Positions 15,276 through 24,271 of a stretch of DNA of 64,000 bases are shown piece by piece. The stretch is taken from the NCBI RefSeq assembly GCF_003387075.1, contig NZ_QUMQ01000001.1:2976001-3040000 (forward strand), written 5' to 3'. The position numbers were made by a program, and so were the translations under genes. The notes under the pieces were generated by a model. The model did no database searches, had not been told where the DNA came from, and worked only from the letters and a program-made list of their open reading frames with translations. Position 1 is the stretch's first letter; every line of letters begins with the position of its first letter. This DNA is from Asanoa ferruginea. Lineage in GTDB: Bacteria; Actinomycetota; Actinomycetes; Mycobacteriales; Micromonosporaceae.

Positions 15276-15449
15276 TCAACTCCAGTGCGGCGGGACGTCT
15301 TCCCAGAGCCGCTCGTCGTTGGTGTTCCGTTGCTCACCCCAGCCGTGATCCGTGTCGTCGGCCGTCTGCTCCGGGAGCAGGAACTCGTCACCGGTGAGGT
15401 CGACGGGACGCTCGTCATCGGGTGTAACTGGCGGTTCCACGCGGTTCAC
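15276..15449 (-). CDS. 57-residue acidic protein, probable
   Basis: Small frame from GTG 15449 to stop 15276. The product is acidic with PVDLTGDEFLLPEQTADD near residues 16-33 and a C-terminal ERLWEDVPPHW. This pattern resembles short actinobacterial hypothetical proteins I remember ending in PPHW/H. It is divergent from the next gene with only 39 bp between starts. The ribosome site is weak. A real gene is likely but not certain. Confidence 0.55.
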   Translation of the reverse strand: MNRVEPPVTPDDERPVDLTGDEFLLPEQTADDTDHGWGEQRNTNDERLWEDVPPHWS

Positions 15450-15488
15450 GAGGGCAGCGTACCCGTGCGTTCGGTAGCGTCGGTCGCC

Positions 15489-15809
15489 GTGACGTACGAC
15501 GACCCGAACCTCGACCCGTGGCGGCGACCCGGCCCCGGCGCCGAGCCTGTCCCGGGTCGCCCTGGACAGCCGCCGGCCGTACCCCCGACTGGTTATTCGG
15601 GGCCGCCATCGACGGACCCGCCGCCGGCGGGGTGGCGGCCGCCCACCTATGTGCAGCCGCCACCACCCCGGCAACTCGCGCCGCAGGATCTCGACAAGGT
15701 CGAGGCGCAGGAGAAGGACGCCCGCACCCTCACCTATGGCGTCGCGCTGGTCGCCGCCGCGGTGATGGTCGTGCTGAGCTGCCTGCTCTGCTCCAGGGTG
15801 CTGTTCTAG
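15489..15809 (+). CDS. Small proline-rich membrane protein
   Basis: 106 residues from GTG 15489. The N-terminal 65 residues are Pro/Gly-rich and probably disordered. LAPQDLDKVEAQEKDARTLT leads into one transmembrane helix at about 82-103 (YGVALVAAAVMVVLSCLLCS). The overall form, a disordered head with a single C-terminal anchor, is common among actinobacterial proteins of unknown function. Its stop codon abuts the stop of the convergent DUF2231 gene (TAGTTA). Confidence 0.75.
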   Translation: MTYDDPNLDPWRRPGPGAEPVPGRPGQPPAVPPTGYSGPPSTDPPPAGWRPPTYVQPPPPRQLAPQDLDKVEAQEKDARTLTYGVALVAAAVMVVLSCLLCSRVLF

Positions 15810-16295
15810 TTAGGGGACGGCGCCTTCCCAGACCGCGTGCGCGCCGCTGTCGCCGGTGAGGAAGACGTAGATGCCGGTCGCGACGGCGAGCGCGATGATC
15901 ACCACGCTGAACGCCAGGTTGACCCAGACCGGCAGGTGCGGCACCCGGCGGCTGCCGCTGGTGATGAAGAGCATGACGAGCGTCACGATGCCCAGCGCGA
16001 GAGTGAACCACCAGGTGCGGTCGCCGTAGCTCTGGTGCTGGCTGACCTTGTCGAGAATTTCGGGGGAGAAGCCGGCGGCGACGAGGCGGGCCTGGAGGTC
16101 TTCACCGGACTGCGTCGCGAGAAAGGCCGCGACTGGTGCGACGACGGCGAGGGCGAGGGTGGCCCAGCCGATTTTGCCGCGAACCTTGGGAACCAGCGCG
16201 TAAACCACGGCGGCGAGGCAGAGCAACGGGATGAAGACCACGGCCGCGTGGATGATCAGGGGGTGGGCCGGTATGCCCAGTATCTGGTTCAACAC
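15810..16295 (-). CDS. DUF2231 four-helix membrane protein
   Basis: 161-residue integral membrane protein. The family hallmark GIPAHPLIIHAAVVFIPL near residues 7-24 contains the conserved His pair expected to face the membrane interior. Helices lie near 12-33, 43-60, 95-113 and 126-146. Members occur across bacteria, sometimes near cytochromes or copper proteins; function is unknown. The loop between helices 2 and 3 (about 62-92) is charged and may carry a ligand site. It is divergent from the Fur-family regulator, 170 bp away. Confidence 0.88.
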   Translation of the reverse strand: MLNQILGIPAHPLIIHAAVVFIPLLCLAAVVYALVPKVRGKIGWATLALAVVAPVAAFLATQSGEDLQARLVAAGFSPEILDKVSQHQSYGDRTWWFTLALGIVTLVMLFITSGSRRVPHLPVWVNLAFSVVIIALAVATGIYVFLTGDSGAHAVWEGAVP

Positions 16296-16390
16296 GCGGG
16301 CCTCCTATTTCAATATGCGTGACAGCGTACGGCCGGTCCCCGCCGCTGAAGAGTCCTTACGACGGGGACACGTGGGGTGGGCGGGGTTCG

Positions 16391-16420
16391 GTTCATCGTT
16401 CAACCAAATCGTCGATGAAC
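16391..16420. promoter_or_regulatory. Dyad upstream of the Fur-family gene
   Basis: GTTCATCG and CGATGAAC form perfect 8-bp arms around 14 bp, in the region between the divergent DUF2231 and Fur-family genes and 45 bp before the latter's start. It is a candidate operator for autoregulation. It does not match the classical Fur or IdeR boxes. Confidence 0.4.
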
Positions 16421-16465
16421 TGCTCGTATCTTGAACGTTTCCAGGCTGCGTGCTTCCATTGCGCC

Positions 16466-16909
16466 ATGTCCGAGACGGCGGAGGAACGGGGCGCGGTGCT
16501 GCTGCGGTCCCGCGGCATGCGGGTGACCCGCCCGCGGATCGCCGTGCTCGAAGTGCTGGCCGGCGGCGGCCACCTCGAGGTCGACGAGATCGCGACGGCC
16601 GTCCGCGCCCGCCTCGAATCCGTTTCCACCCAGGCGGTGTACGACGTGCTCGGCGCGCTGTCCCGGGCCGGCCTCGCCCGGCGGATCGAGCCGGCCGGCA
16701 GCCCCGCGCGGTTCGAGGCGCGGGCCGGCGACAACCACCACCACGTGGTCTGCCGGGCCTGCGGCGCGATCGCCGACGTCGACTGCGCCACCGGTTCGGC
16801 GCCCTGCCTCGACCCGGTCGGCGCGGGCGGGTTCGTGGTCGACGAGGCGGAAGTGACCTTCTGGGGTCTGTGCCCCGACTGCCAGCAGCGCAAAGCCAGC
16901 GACGACTGA
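16466..16909 (+). CDS. Fur-family metal/redox-responsive repressor
   Basis: 147-residue DNA-binding regulator from ATG 16466. The winged helix lies at about 15-85 (GMRVTRPRIAVLEVLAGGGH, VSTQAVYDVLGALSRAGL). Regulatory metal ligands follow in GDNHHHVVCRACG, and a second pair CPDCQ near the C-terminus completes a structural zinc site. The N-terminal arrangement resembles the FurA/CatR peroxide-sensing branch, but katG is not adjacent. A DUF2236 oxygenase gene follows after 19 bp, so it may be the controlled partner. Confidence 0.9.
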   Translation: MSETAEERGAVLLRSRGMRVTRPRIAVLEVLAGGGHLEVDEIATAVRARLESVSTQAVYDVLGALSRAGLARRIEPAGSPARFEARAGDNHHHVVCRACGAIADVDCATGSAPCLDPVGAGGFVVDEAEVTFWGLCPDCQQRKASDD

Positions 16910-16928
16910 CCGTGGCAGGCTAGACCTC

Positions 16929-17783
16929 ATGGCGGATCTGGGGCTTTTCGGACCGGGCACGGTGAGCTGGCGGGTGCATGCCGAGCCGATCCTCTTCGTC
17001 GGCGGTCTCCGTTCCCTCTTTCTCCAGGCGCTGCATCCCCGGGCGATGGCCGGGGTGGCGCAGAACTCGCACTACAAAGACGACCCGTGGGGCCGGCTGA
17101 TGCGCACGACGATCTACGTCGCGACGGCGGTCTACGGCACCACCGAGGAGGCCGTCGAGGCCGGCCGCCGGCTGCGCGCCATCCACGCCCGGATGCGCGC
17201 CCGCGACCCGTTCACCGGCGAGGAGTTCCGGATCGACGAACCGGAACTGTTGCGCTGGGTGCACGTGACCGAGATCGAGTCGTTCATCACCACCGCCCGG
17301 CGGGCCGGGGTGCCGCTGACCGACGCCGAGGTCGACACCTACTACTGGGAGCAGCGCCGGGTCGCCGCGCTGGCCGGCCTCGACCCGTCGACCGTCCCGG
17401 CTTCCGCGGCCGAGGTCACCGACTACTACGCGTCGATGCAGCCCGCGCTGAAGGTCACCCGCGACGCCGCCGAGGCACTGGTCTTCCTGACCGCGCCGCC
17501 GATGCCGGTCTCGTGGAAGCTCAACCCGGCCGCGAGACTCGGCCTCGAGCTCGGCGGTCCGCGACTGGCCTACCTGGGTGTCGCCTCCACCGCGCTCGGC
17601 CTGCTCCCGACCTGGGCGCGGCGCCTCTACGGCGGGCTCGGCTTGCCGATCGAGGGCTTTACCGCCGGCCTTTCGGCCCGGGCGATCCGGGCGGCGCTGG
17701 GTGCCTTGCCCCGCCGCTACACCGAGGGCCCGATCTACCAGGGCGCGATGGCGCGGGCCGCCGCACTCACCACTCAGACGTAG
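16929..17783 (+). CDS. MpaB-family (DUF2236) oxygenase
   Basis: 284-residue putative heme-dependent oxygenase of the family that includes latex-clearing protein relatives and fungal MpaB. Features are FLQALHPRAMAGVAQNSHYKDDPWGRL near residues 34-60 with the conserved His, then ARDPFTGEEFRIDEPELLRWVHVTEIESF with a second conserved His, and a final helical part ending in LPRRYTEGPIYQGAM. No signal peptide. It follows the Fur-family gene by 19 bp, probably on one transcript. The substrate is unknown. Confidence 0.85.
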   Translation: MADLGLFGPGTVSWRVHAEPILFVGGLRSLFLQALHPRAMAGVAQNSHYKDDPWGRLMRTTIYVATAVYGTTEEAVEAGRRLRAIHARMRARDPFTGEEFRIDEPELLRWVHVTEIESFITTARRAGVPLTDAEVDTYYWEQRRVAALAGLDPSTVPASAAEVTDYYASMQPALKVTRDAAEALVFLTAPPMPVSWKLNPAARLGLELGGPRLAYLGVASTALGLLPTWARRLYGGLGLPIEGFTAGLSARAIRAALGALPRRYTEGPIYQGAMARAAALTTQT

Positions 17784-18643
17784 GCCTCGGCCAGGGCGGC
17801 GAGCTCCGGATCGGCTCCGCCCGAGATCGCCCGCACCGGGTCGGCCCGGCCCCCGATCACCCGCACCGTGCCGGCGACGATGTCGGCGACCTGCACCCGC
17901 GGGTCGTCGGCGGAGTCGACCAGCGTCAGCTCGGCCAGGTCAGGTGCGGCGGACCGCAACCAGGCCACCCGCGCCGGGGTGAGCGTGCTCTGGAAGTCGT
18001 GCACGATCCGGACCGGGCCCCAATGCGCGACCGCGTGCACGATCGCCGGCGCCAGCAGGTCGACCGGCGCGAACGCGGGCGGTTCGGCGCGGACCCGCTC
18101 GCGGAAGTCGTCGGCCCGCACCCGGGTCTTGGCGAGCAGGGCCAGCGTCTCGTCGGCGGCCGGCGGGACGCCGGTGCGGCGCAGGTCGTCGATCGACCAG
18201 AAGAGGGCGTCGGCCGCGGTCGGATCGAGAGGCTCCCGGGTGCGCATCAGCGCGTTGGCGGCCACCAGGAGGCGGCGCCAGCGCGGCTCGTCGGTGACCG
18301 GCAGCGTGGCGGCCCGCTCCGGTGCGTCGATCAGCAGGTCGAGCAGCGTCTCCACCAGGAAGCCCGGCTTGTCGACGAGCTGGACGTGGGCGTGGCCGTG
18401 CACCGGGCCGCCCGGGCCGAGCAGCCAGACGAGGACGCCCCGGTGCTTCTCGCGCAGCAGGTGGTTGGCCTTGTATTCGGTGGCCGGCGAGCGGATCCGG
18501 GCCCGCAACTCGGCCATGCAGTCGGCCGCCGCCGCCCACGACAGGTGCACGCTGCCGTGGGCGAACACCGTGGTGGGTGAGCTGACCAGCTGTTGGCCCT
18601 CATAGCCGGACTCGTCGCAGGCGATCACCCGGGGCTCCGCCAC
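17774..18643 (-). CDS. Unknown protein with DUF3800-like features
   Basis: 289-residue soluble protein. The N-terminus VIACDESGYEGQQL and the later VDSADDPRVQVADIVAGTV resemble the two acidic motifs of DUF3800, an RNase-H-like family often found with defence genes. The match is weak and the middle does not help, so I treat the function as unknown. Its last ten bases overlap the end of the oxygenase gene, convergently. No helices or signal peptide. Confidence 0.6.
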   Translation of the reverse strand: MAEPRVIACDESGYEGQQLVSSPTTVFAHGSVHLSWAAAADCMAELRARIRSPATEYKANHLLREKHRGVLVWLLGPGGPVHGHAHVQLVDKPGFLVETLLDLLIDAPERAATLPVTDEPRWRRLLVAANALMRTREPLDPTAADALFWSIDDLRRTGVPPAADETLALLAKTRVRADDFRERVRAEPPAFAPVDLLAPAIVHAVAHWGPVRIVHDFQSTLTPARVAWLRSAAPDLAELTLVDSADDPRVQVADIVAGTVRVIGGRADPVRAISGGADPELAALAEAYV

Positions 18644-18666
18644 CAGCCAACCTTCGCATGCCCGGC

Positions 18667-18900
18667 TCAGGCGGCGACAGCGGATTTCCGCCGCTTCCGG
18701 GCGGCGAGTGCGATGAAGATGATCAATGCGAGCAGGCCTGGCCCACAGTGGACGGCCAACGCGCCGGCCAGGCTGGGCCCACCCCAGTCCTTGTCATAGG
18801 TGGACGGGTCATGGAAGTCGATCACGAACGGCTCGATCACCGCCCGCACGATGAGAAAGGAGCCGATGACGATCCCGATGACGGAAAGCAGCTTCTTCAT
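18667..18900 (-). CDS. Small two-helix membrane protein
   Basis: 77-residue protein from ATG 18900; upstream codons of the longer frame look non-coding. Helix one spans about 2-22 (KKLLSVIGIVIGSFLIVRAV), helix two about 49-68 (VHCGPGLLALIIFIALAAR), and a basic tail follows. The loop contains EPFVIDFHDPSTYDKDWGGPS. Family unrecognised. It is divergent from the GH15 gene. Confidence 0.65.
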   Translation of the reverse strand: MKKLLSVIGIVIGSFLIVRAVIEPFVIDFHDPSTYDKDWGGPSLAGALAVHCGPGLLALIIFIALAARKRRKSAVAA

Positions 18901-19055
18901 GCCATTCAGCCTGGCGTCGCGAGCCCGCCCGTCCCATCCGGCCGGCCACACTCTGCGGGTGCGGGTAGCCGTACCCGCGATGTTCGATCAACGAATTTAT
19001 GGGTATCACCGCGTGGTCCGGCGCGACGAAGCGGCGGCGAGGAGGCGGTGCGGCG

Positions 19056-21245
19056 ATGGATCGGTTCGAGCGCATGATGACGGCGACCGTCGCGGGCCTC
19101 GCGCTGGTCATCGGTCCGGCGGTGCCGGCGCTGGGCGCCGATACCGCGGCGCCCGGCGGCCCGGGCGTCGACGAGCAGTTCCTGCCGGCCGACAAGTCCG
19201 GCTTCGCGACCTCGACCACGACGGCCAGCACGGTGTGGCTGACCGTGCAGAAGGAGGGCGGTCTGGGCGAGATTTACTATCCGGACCTCAGCACTCCGAG
19301 CGCGCGGACCCTCGACTTCATCGTCGCCGACCGGCACGGCCACGCGACCCGGGCCGCCGACGCTGCGGTGCGCACGGTCCAGACCGACCCGCGCAGCCTC
19401 TCCTACCGGCAGGTGTTCACCGACCGGCGCGGCGGCTGGTCGCTGACCGCCGACTACACGACCGACCCCGCGCGGGCCAGCGTCCTGGTCGATCTGCGGT
19501 TCACCGCCTCGCGCGCCTACGAGCTCTACTCCGTCTACGACCCGGCGCTGTCCAACAGTCGCGGCGACGACACGGGCCGCACCACTGGCCGGGCCCTGGT
19601 CGCGAGCGACGGCACCAGCGCGAGCGCGTTCGCGGCCCGACCGGCCTTCACGGCCACGTCCAACGGCTTCCGGGGCTCCAGCGATGGCTGGACCGATCTG
19701 CTCGCCGATGGCCGGCTCGACGGCCGCTATGCCTCGGCCGGCGCCGGCAACCTTGTGCAGACCGCGGCGACCGGGCTCACCGGGGCGCGCGGACGGCAGC
19801 ACGGCACCCTGGCGATCGGCTTCGGCCGCACCGCCGGCGCCGCGCTGACCACCGTGAACGCCTCGCTGGCCAGCGGATACGCCCGCACCGCGGCCGGGTA
19901 CGCGCACGGCTGGCACAACTACCTCGGCAAGCTGAAGCCCGCACCCGCCTCGCTGTCCGGTCGCGATCAGCGGACCCTCTACGACGTCTCGGTCATGGTG
20001 CTCGCCGCCAGCGAGGACAAGACCCACCGCGGCGCCTACGTCGCCTCGCCGTCGATGCCGTGGATCTGGGGAAAGGACGACCCGTCCGGTCCCTACCACC
20101 TGGTGTGGTCGCGTGACCTCTATCAGATCGCCACGGCGTTGATCGCCGCCGGCGACGTGGCCGGCGCCGACCGGTCCCTGACCTACCTCTTCGACGTGCA
20201 GCAAAAGGCCGACGGTTCGTTCCCGCAGAACTCGCGGGTCGACGGCACGCCGGTGTGGACCGGCCTGCAACTCGACGAGGTCGCCCTGCCCATCGTGCTG
20301 GCACACCAGCTGGGCCGCACCGACGCCGACACCTGGGGCCACGTCAAGCGGGCGGCCGACTTCCTGCTCGGGTTCGAGCAGGACGGCAACCAGGCGCCGT
20401 GGTCACCGCAGGACCGCTGGGAGAACCAGTCCGGTTATTCGCCCGCGACGATCGCCGCCGAGATCGCCGGCCTCGTCTGCGCGGCCGACCTCGCCCGCGC
20501 CAACGGTGACGCCACCTCGGCCGAGCGCTACCTGGCCACGGCCGACGACTGGCAGGCCCGGGTCAAGGCTTGGACGGTGACCACGACCGGTCCCTACTCC
20601 GCCGACCCTTACTTCCTGCGGCTGACCAAGGACGGCAACCCGGACGCGGCCACGGCCTACACCATCGGCGACAGCGGCCCGGCCGACGTCGACCAGCGCC
20701 GCGTGGTCGATCCCAGCTTCCTGGACCTCGTGCGGCTGGGCGTGCTGCCGGCCGACGACCCGGCAGTGGTGAACACCCTCGGCGTGATCGACACCCAGTT
20801 GGGCGTGCCGACGGCCCGGGGCCGCTACTACCACCGCGCCTCGTTCGACGGCTACGGCGAGAAGGTGGACGGCGGCCAGTGGGAGTTCGGCCTGCCCGAC
20901 GGCTCGCGGATCACCCGTGGCCGGGCCTGGCCGCTGCTCAACGGCGAGCGCGGCGAGTATCAGATCGCCGCCGGTCAGCTCGGCAACGCCCGGCGCCAGA
21001 TCAGCACGATGGCCAACGCGACCGGTCCCGGCGCGATGCTGCCCGAGCAGGTCTGGGACGACCAGCCACCGGCCGGCACCAAGGGTTTCGCGCCGGGCAC
21101 GCCGACGTTCTCGGCCACCCCGCTGGCCTGGACACACGCCCAGTTCGTGCGGCTGGCCCAAAACGTAGCGGCCGGCCGCGTGCTCGAACAGCCGACGATC
21201 GTGGCCGACCGCTACGGCAGCGCCGCACAAACCTCGCGCAGATAG
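19056..21245 (+). CDS. Secreted GH15 glucoamylase/glucodextranase
   Basis: 729-residue exported glycoside hydrolase releasing glucose from alpha-glucans. ATG 19056 has GGAGG 10 nt upstream. The signal peptide is about 1-28, ending ALGADT. The N-terminal beta-sandwich (about 30-290) is of the bacterial glucodextranase type. The GH15 (alpha/alpha)6 barrel has WIWGKDDPSGPYHLVWSRDLY, the probable acid Glu in RWENQSGYSPATIAAEIAG, and the probable base Glu in MLPEQVWDDQPP. It ends convergently, overlapping the epimerase gene by 34 bp. It probably supplies sugars to the neighbouring ABC transporter region. Confidence 0.92.
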   Translation: MDRFERMMTATVAGLALVIGPAVPALGADTAAPGGPGVDEQFLPADKSGFATSTTTASTVWLTVQKEGGLGEIYYPDLSTPSARTLDFIVADRHGHATRAADAAVRTVQTDPRSLSYRQVFTDRRGGWSLTADYTTDPARASVLVDLRFTASRAYELYSVYDPALSNSRGDDTGRTTGRALVASDGTSASAFAARPAFTATSNGFRGSSDGWTDLLADGRLDGRYASAGAGNLVQTAATGLTGARGRQHGTLAIGFGRTAGAALTTVNASLASGYARTAAGYAHGWHNYLGKLKPAPASLSGRDQRTLYDVSVMVLAASEDKTHRGAYVASPSMPWIWGKDDPSGPYHLVWSRDLYQIATALIAAGDVAGADRSLTYLFDVQQKADGSFPQNSRVDGTPVWTGLQLDEVALPIVLAHQLGRTDADTWGHVKRAADFLLGFEQDGNQAPWSPQDRWENQSGYSPATIAAEIAGLVCAADLARANGDATSAERYLATADDWQARVKAWTVTTTGPYSADPYFLRLTKDGNPDAATAYTIGDSGPADVDQRRVVDPSFLDLVRLGVLPADDPAVVNTLGVIDTQLGVPTARGRYYHRASFDGYGEKVDGGQWEFGLPDGSRITRGRAWPLLNGERGEYQIAAGQLGNARRQISTMANATGPGAMLPEQVWDDQPPAGTKGFAPGTPTFSATPLAWTHAQFVRLAQNVAAGRVLEQPTIVADRYGSAAQTSRR

Positions 21246-22072
21246 CGCAGGCCGTTGGTGGCCAGGGCGTCCTGGGTCGGAGCGAACGGCCGCCAGATCG
21301 AGGCGGCCACCGCGATCGCCTCGTTTTCGCCCGTGAACGACTCGATGCAGATCGGCCCGCGGTAGCCCGTCGCAGCCAGCGTCGAAAGCCAGCGCGGCCA
21401 GTCGATGTGGTCGTCGCCCGGTGCCCCGCGGTCGCTGCCGCTGACCTGGACGTGGACCAGGCGCGGGCCGGCGGCGGTGATCGCGGCGAACGGGTCGGCT
21501 TCCTCGATGTTCATGTGGTAGCTGTCGAGCATGATGCCCACGTTGGGCGGCAGGCCCTCGAGCGCGGTCAGGGTCTGCGCGACCGTGTTGACCACCGAGG
21601 TCTCGTAGCGGTTGAGCGCCTCCAAGCCGATGGCCACACCCGCGGCGCCCGCGTATTCGGCCACCGGCAGCAGGGCCGCCCGCAACGACGCGTAGCAGGC
21701 CGCCCGCTCCGACGGCAGCATCCGCCAGACCCGGCCCACCGAAGCGTAGGCCGGGCCGCATACGGATCCGGCGCCCAGGACCACCGCGGCGTCCACAAGG
21801 GAGCGTAGGTAGTCCTGGGTCGCGCGGACGGTGTCGGGATCGGTGTTGACCAGGTCACGGCCGGGTGGCGTGACCGAGAGGACGGCGGCGGCGGTCAACC
21901 CGTGTGCGGCCAGCAGGTCGCGCGTGCGGGTGGGTGACCAGTCGCCGACGTTCTCGACCGGGATCTCGATCGCGTCGAAGCCCCACGCCGCGATGCGTGG
22001 CACCAGGGTGGCCAGCGCGTCGTCGGTGACCGGGGACGTCCAGATCCAGGGGTTGGCACCGATCGGGAACAT
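21212..22072 (-). CDS. Ketose 3-epimerase-like sugar isomerase
   Basis: TIM-barrel sugar isomerase/epimerase of the D-tagatose/D-psicose 3-epimerase type (286 residues, ATG 22072). The metal and acid/base residues are visible in order: GLEALNRYETS (Glu), MLDSYHMNIEE (Asp, His), HVQVSGSDRGAPGDD (His) and ICIESFTGEN (Glu). Last gene of a five-gene sugar ABC operon, 2 bp after the binding-protein stop. It would convert the imported ketose; the exact sugar is unknown. Confidence 0.9.
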   Translation of the reverse strand: MFPIGANPWIWTSPVTDDALATLVPRIAAWGFDAIEIPVENVGDWSPTRTRDLLAAHGLTAAAVLSVTPPGRDLVNTDPDTVRATQDYLRSLVDAAVVLGAGSVCGPAYASVGRVWRMLPSERAACYASLRAALLPVAEYAGAAGVAIGLEALNRYETSVVNTVAQTLTALEGLPPNVGIMLDSYHMNIEEADPFAAITAAGPRLVHVQVSGSDRGAPGDDHIDWPRWLSTLAATGYRGPICIESFTGENEAIAVAASIWRPFAPTQDALATNGLRYLREVCAALP

Positions 22073-22074
22073 GG

Positions 22075-23268
22075 TTACTTGCCGCCCCAGGCACCCGGGT
22101 AGCCCGGAAGGTCGCTGCAGCCGCACATCGCGTAGTGCAGGGGCGGCATGCTCGGGTCGACGTATTGCGCGAGGTTGCCGTCGTTGATCGTGGGCTGCGG
22201 CAGCTTCCACGGGCTGGGCACCGGTTCGCCCTTGAGGATCTTCAGAGCGGCGATCACCGGGGTACGCCACTGGTAGGTGGGATAGGTCGGCGCGACCGCG
22301 GTGAGCTTGCGGTCCTGCCACATGCGCAGGAAGTCCTGCTGGTCTTCGCCGACGATCGCCGGGAACGGCTTGCCGGCGTCTTCGAACGCCTCCGCCGCCG
22401 CGACGGCCGTGGCGCCGGCGTCCATCCAGATGCCGTCGATCGAGCCGAAGCGCTGGATGTAGTTGTTGACGATGGTCTTCGTCTTCGCCGGGTCGCCGTC
22501 GGTGAACTCGACGCCGACGACCTTGAGCTGCGACTTGTCGAAGGCGACCTTCGCGGCGCCCCAGCGGGCCTCGAGCACGTCGACGCCGGGCAGGATGCGC
22601 AGGGCGAGCACGTTGCCGCCCGGCTTGACCTTCTCGACGAGGAACTCGGCGCCGGCCGCGCCGAAGGCGTACCCACCGATCGGGTTGATGAAGGTGACCG
22701 GGCACTTGGTGTTGACGCCGCGGTCGAAGACGATGACGGGCACCTTCGCGCACGCCTGCTCGACGGCCGGCGTCAGCGTCGCGGTCGTGTTGGGCGACAC
22801 GATCAGCGCGCTGCAACCCTTGCCGAGCAGGTCGGTGATGTCGGAGATCTGCTTGTCGTCTTTGCTCTCCGCATCGGCCACCTGGAACGACTTGATCTCC
22901 GGGTGCAGCTTCACCTCGGCCTGCATGTTCTTGAAGCCGACCTGGCGCCAGGGGTTGCCGACCCCGGCGTTGGAGAAGCAGAGCGTGTAGGGCCCGGCCT
23001 TCTTGTATTTGGCGGTGTCGGCGTTCTTCGGGTTGAGCGCCTGCTCCCACGGCTTGTCGCCGGGGCCGGTCGCGCTGGCGGTGCGCAACGCCATCTCGTT
23101 GTCGTAGTCGCCCTGGACGAAGAACGACGAGGTCTCGCCGGTGCCCCCGCCGGCGTCGGCCGAAGCGCTGCCGCTCGGGCTGGCCGCAGGGACGTCGCTG
23201 GAACAACTAGCCAGTGCCATCGCTGAAACCGTCAACAGAGCGAGGGCGCTGCCTGTCCTTTTTCCCAT
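22075..23268 (-). CDS. Sugar ABC transporter substrate-binding lipoprotein
   Basis: 397-residue periplasm-facing binding protein of the ribose/galactose type. Lipobox LASC gives lipidated Cys22. A Ser/Ala/Gly linker precedes the two-lobed fold: YTLCFSNAGVGNPWRQ, then IVSPNTTATLTPAVEQACAKVPVIVFDRG (sugar-binding hinge) and VVGVEFTDGDPAKTKTIVNNYI. A C-terminal cluster with cysteines (YAMCGCSDLPGYPGAWGGK) is unusual. It lies between the permeases and the epimerase. Confidence 0.9.
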   Translation of the reverse strand: MGKRTGSALALLTVSAMALASCSSDVPAASPSGSASADAGGGTGETSSFFVQGDYDNEMALRTASATGPGDKPWEQALNPKNADTAKYKKAGPYTLCFSNAGVGNPWRQVGFKNMQAEVKLHPEIKSFQVADAESKDDKQISDITDLLGKGCSALIVSPNTTATLTPAVEQACAKVPVIVFDRGVNTKCPVTFINPIGGYAFGAAGAEFLVEKVKPGGNVLALRILPGVDVLEARWGAAKVAFDKSQLKVVGVEFTDGDPAKTKTIVNNYIQRFGSIDGIWMDAGATAVAAAEAFEDAGKPFPAIVGEDQQDFLRMWQDRKLTAVAPTYPTYQWRTPVIAALKILKGEPVPSPWKLPQPTINDGNLAQYVDPSMPPLHYAMCGCSDLPGYPGAWGGK

Positions 23269-23290
23269 CTCTTCTCCTAAAAGGTGGTGG

Positions 23291-24271
23291 TCAGGTGCGT
23301 GCCCGTAGCCCGCCGATGGCCACGGCAGTGAGGATGATCAGGCCCTGCACCGCGGACGCCAGAGCGCCCGCGACGCCGAGCAGGTTGAGCAGGGTCAACA
23401 GGGTCTGGAGGGTGAGCGCGCCGAGCATCGCGCCGACGACCGAGCCGCGCCCGCCGCCGAGGACCACGCCGCCGAGCACGACTGCGGTGATCGCGGTGAA
23501 CTCCAGCCCCGCGCCGACCTGGAAGCTCACGCCGCCGAAGCCGCCGAGCAGGATCGCCGCGACGGCCGCGCAGCCGCCGCTGATCACGAACGCGGTCGTG
23601 CGCACGCCGGCCACCCGGCCGCCGGCGAGCCGGGCGGCGCGCGGGTTGTCGCCGACCGCGAGCAACATCTTGCCGAAGTCGGCCCGCATCGCGAGGATCG
23701 CCAGCGCGGCTACGACGAGCAGGATCAGCACCGCGTAGGGGATCTCGCCCAGCCACGGCACGCCGTCGATGCCGCGCCGGCCGAGTTGCCGGAACTCGTC
23801 GGAGAGCGCGCCGCGCGGCGAACCGCCGGTCCACGTGTAGACGGCGCCGACCAGGATCAGATACATGCCGAGCGTCGTGATGAACGACGGCACCAGCAGC
23901 AGCGTGGTGACCAGCCCGTTGACCAGACCGACCAGCAGGCCGAAGCCGAGCACCAGGGCGATCACCGGCCAGGTCGCCGACGGGTCGCCGTCGATCATCC
24001 GGGCGGCGATCACCACCTCGGCGGTGACCAGCGAGCCGACGGACAGGTCGAAGTCGCCGGAGACGATCACGAAGTATTGGCCGGCGGCCAGGATGATCAG
24101 CGGCGCTGATCGCTTGAGGAACGCGAGCAGGGCCGGCGGGTCGTAGAAGTCGGGTTGCCGGATCGCGATCGCGACCAGCAGCAGCACCAGGATCGCCAGC
24201 ACGGGCAGCACGCTGCCGGTGCCCCAACGGGTCCGGCGGGCCTGAGTTTCGGTCGCGGCCGCGATAGTCAT
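23291..24271 (-). CDS. Sugar ABC transporter permease (RbsC-like)
   Basis: 326-residue membrane permease with about 8-10 hydrophobic helices. The family motif APLIILAAGQYFVIVSGDFDLSVGSLV lies near residues 54-80, and the EAA-like loop DFGKMLLAVGDNPRAARLAGGRV lies near 216-238. The start overlaps the preceding permease by 4 nt. Together with its paralog it forms the heteromeric channel for sugar uptake. Confidence 0.92.
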   Translation of the reverse strand: MTIAAATETQARRTRWGTGSVLPVLAILVLLLVAIAIRQPDFYDPPALLAFLKRSAPLIILAAGQYFVIVSGDFDLSVGSLVTAEVVIAARMIDGDPSATWPVIALVLGFGLLVGLVNGLVTTLLLVPSFITTLGMYLILVGAVYTWTGGSPRGALSDEFRQLGRRGIDGVPWLGEIPYAVLILLVVAALAILAMRADFGKMLLAVGDNPRAARLAGGRVAGVRTTAFVISGGCAAVAAILLGGFGGVSFQVGAGLEFTAITAVVLGGVVLGGGRGSVVGAMLGALTLQTLLTLLNLLGVAGALASAVQGLIILTAVAIGGLRART

